Part shown: piece by piece, positions 63,429 to 64,000 of the stretch | How the letters are laid out: each line of letters starts with the position of its first letter | Position numbering within the stretch: the first letter of the stretch is position 1 | Source: UBA1479 sp040218445 | GTDB taxonomy: Bacteria; Pseudomonadota; Alphaproteobacteria; Rhodospirillales; Casp-alpha2 | Direction of reading: 5' to 3' | NCBI GenBank assembly: GCA_040218445.1 | Contig: JAVJRK010000010.1 | Coordinates: 868,001 to 932,000 of the forward strand | DNA length: 64,000 bases | Translations under genes and position numbers: made by a program | Notes under the pieces: model-generated | The model's input: only the letters and a program-made list of their open reading frames with translations | Told to the model about the DNA's origin: nothing | The model's database searches: none

Positions 63429-64000
63429 ATGGCTGAAGACATGCCCGACGCACAATCCGTGACCACTTCGATGGGGTATCTGGAGTACAAATTGCTCCCT
63501 GTCGAAACAGGTCTCATGCCGCAAAAGATGCCGGAATTTCTGGCCTATTGGGATCGTCAGTGGGGCGATCGATGGGCCCCTGCGTGGTCAGAATTCAAAT
63601 TGTTCGACCTGCCGCCGCAGATGATTCCCATGACCGTGGTGGTCGATGTCGACGGCCAGGACCCGGAAGCAGCGCGCTTCGTATACCGGTTCTGGGGCAC
63701 GCGCCGGGCCGAACTTTACGGCAAGGAAACAATGGGACAGGAAGTCAGGGATGCCCTGCCGGACAAATCGGGGCCGATTGTCGCCGAGCAGTTGGGATTA
63801 ACGCTGAAGGCGCGCAAGCCCGTCCTGTTTCGCAACGTTTATCCGTTCAAGCCGGCGGAAAATGCGACCTGCATCACCCTGCGCCTGCCGATTACGTCAC
63901 CGGACGGTCTGCATGTTGAAAAAATCGTGAGCCTTGCGGTCATCGTCGACAATCCGGAAGCCTTCGTAGACTACGTCACGGCACCCGGCGGTTTTACGGA
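63429..64000 (+). CDS. PAS_5-type domain protein, right-truncated by window
   Basis: ATG 63429 opens a frame of 190 codons to the window edge with no stop. FLAYWDRQWG near residue 38, FVYRFWGTRRAELYG near residue 86 and VLFRNVYPF match the preceding gene in order and spacing, so the two are diverged tandem paralogs. 98 bases separate them. Confidence 0.75.
   Translation, partial: MAEDMPDAQSVTTSMGYLEYKLLPVETGLMPQKMPEFLAYWDRQWGDRWAPAWSEFKLFDLPPQMIPMTVVVDVDGQDPEAARFVYRFWGTRRAELYGKETMGQEVRDALPDKSGPIVAEQLGLTLKARKPVLFRNVYPFKPAENATCITLRLPITSPDGLHVEKIVSLAVIVDNPEAFVDYVTAPGGFT

Overview
The window looks like chromosomal DNA of a free-living, high-GC alphaproteobacterium, most likely of the Rhodospirillales type. 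This rests on gene order: aroA-cmk-rpsA-sppA-ihfB-lapA-pyrF-trpF-trpB-trpA-accD-folC, then trxA-addA-addB-murU/amgK-tsaE, and the pckA/chvI-chvG/hprK/rapZ/EIIA-Man/HPr/EI neighbourhood that is typical of this class. I cannot name a genus from sequence alone.

Bases 1 to about 14,140 are a lower-GC accessory island. Its right end abuts the 3' end of a tRNA-Ala(GGC) gene, next to a tyrosine integrase, an excisionase-like HTH protein and a divergent HTH regulator. Its left end is outside the window. It carries a serine recombinase, remnants of two mobilisation systems (a TraJ-like relaxosome protein with a TraI relaxase cut after 69 residues, and a second relaxase fragment near 2.8 kb), a zeta-like toxin with a small partner, a CoiA-like nuclease, a ubiquitin-like protein with a frameshifted DUF6527 remnant, and a four-gene operon RHH / GNAT / XRE / ImmA-IrrE metallopeptidase. 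The last two groups diverge from one control region in which the promoters of both directions overlap repeated TAGCTAATT sites. This is the best candidate here for an undescribed system. Two large extracytoplasmic proteins of unknown function (3.1-5.9 kb) are also in the island.

Bases 14.2 to 29.5 kb are core metabolism and translation: shikimate, CMP kinase, ribosomal protein S1, IHF beta, pyrimidine and tryptophan synthesis, fatty-acid and folate enzymes, then an ArsR-family repressor with a CDF-type metal exporter, glyoxalase II and thioredoxin.

Bases 29.7 to 44 kb hold AddAB recombination, a cell-wall recycling pair (AmgK/MurU-like), TsaE, a thioredoxin-reductase-like ferredoxin/flavodoxin reductase, an SDR, HspQ, a PAS protein that occupies the usual place of a DivL-like sensor kinase but has no kinase domain, and AhcY. 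Bases 44.3 to 59.3 kb contain two hydrolases, a zinc-ribbon membrane protein, the regulatory PTS (EI, HPr, EIIA-Man, RapZ, HprK), an SDR without the usual catalytic residues, a methyltransferase, ChvG/ChvI, a cobalamin riboswitch controlling CbtB/CbtA, a HugZ-like haem protein and PckA.

Bases 59.4 to 64 kb are small accessory genes: a secreted LPPGL-repeat protein, an unknown protein behind a strong Fur-box-like dyad, DUF423, a beta-hydroxyacid dehydrogenase and class-I amidotransferase pair, and two tandem PAS_5-type proteins, the second running off the right edge.
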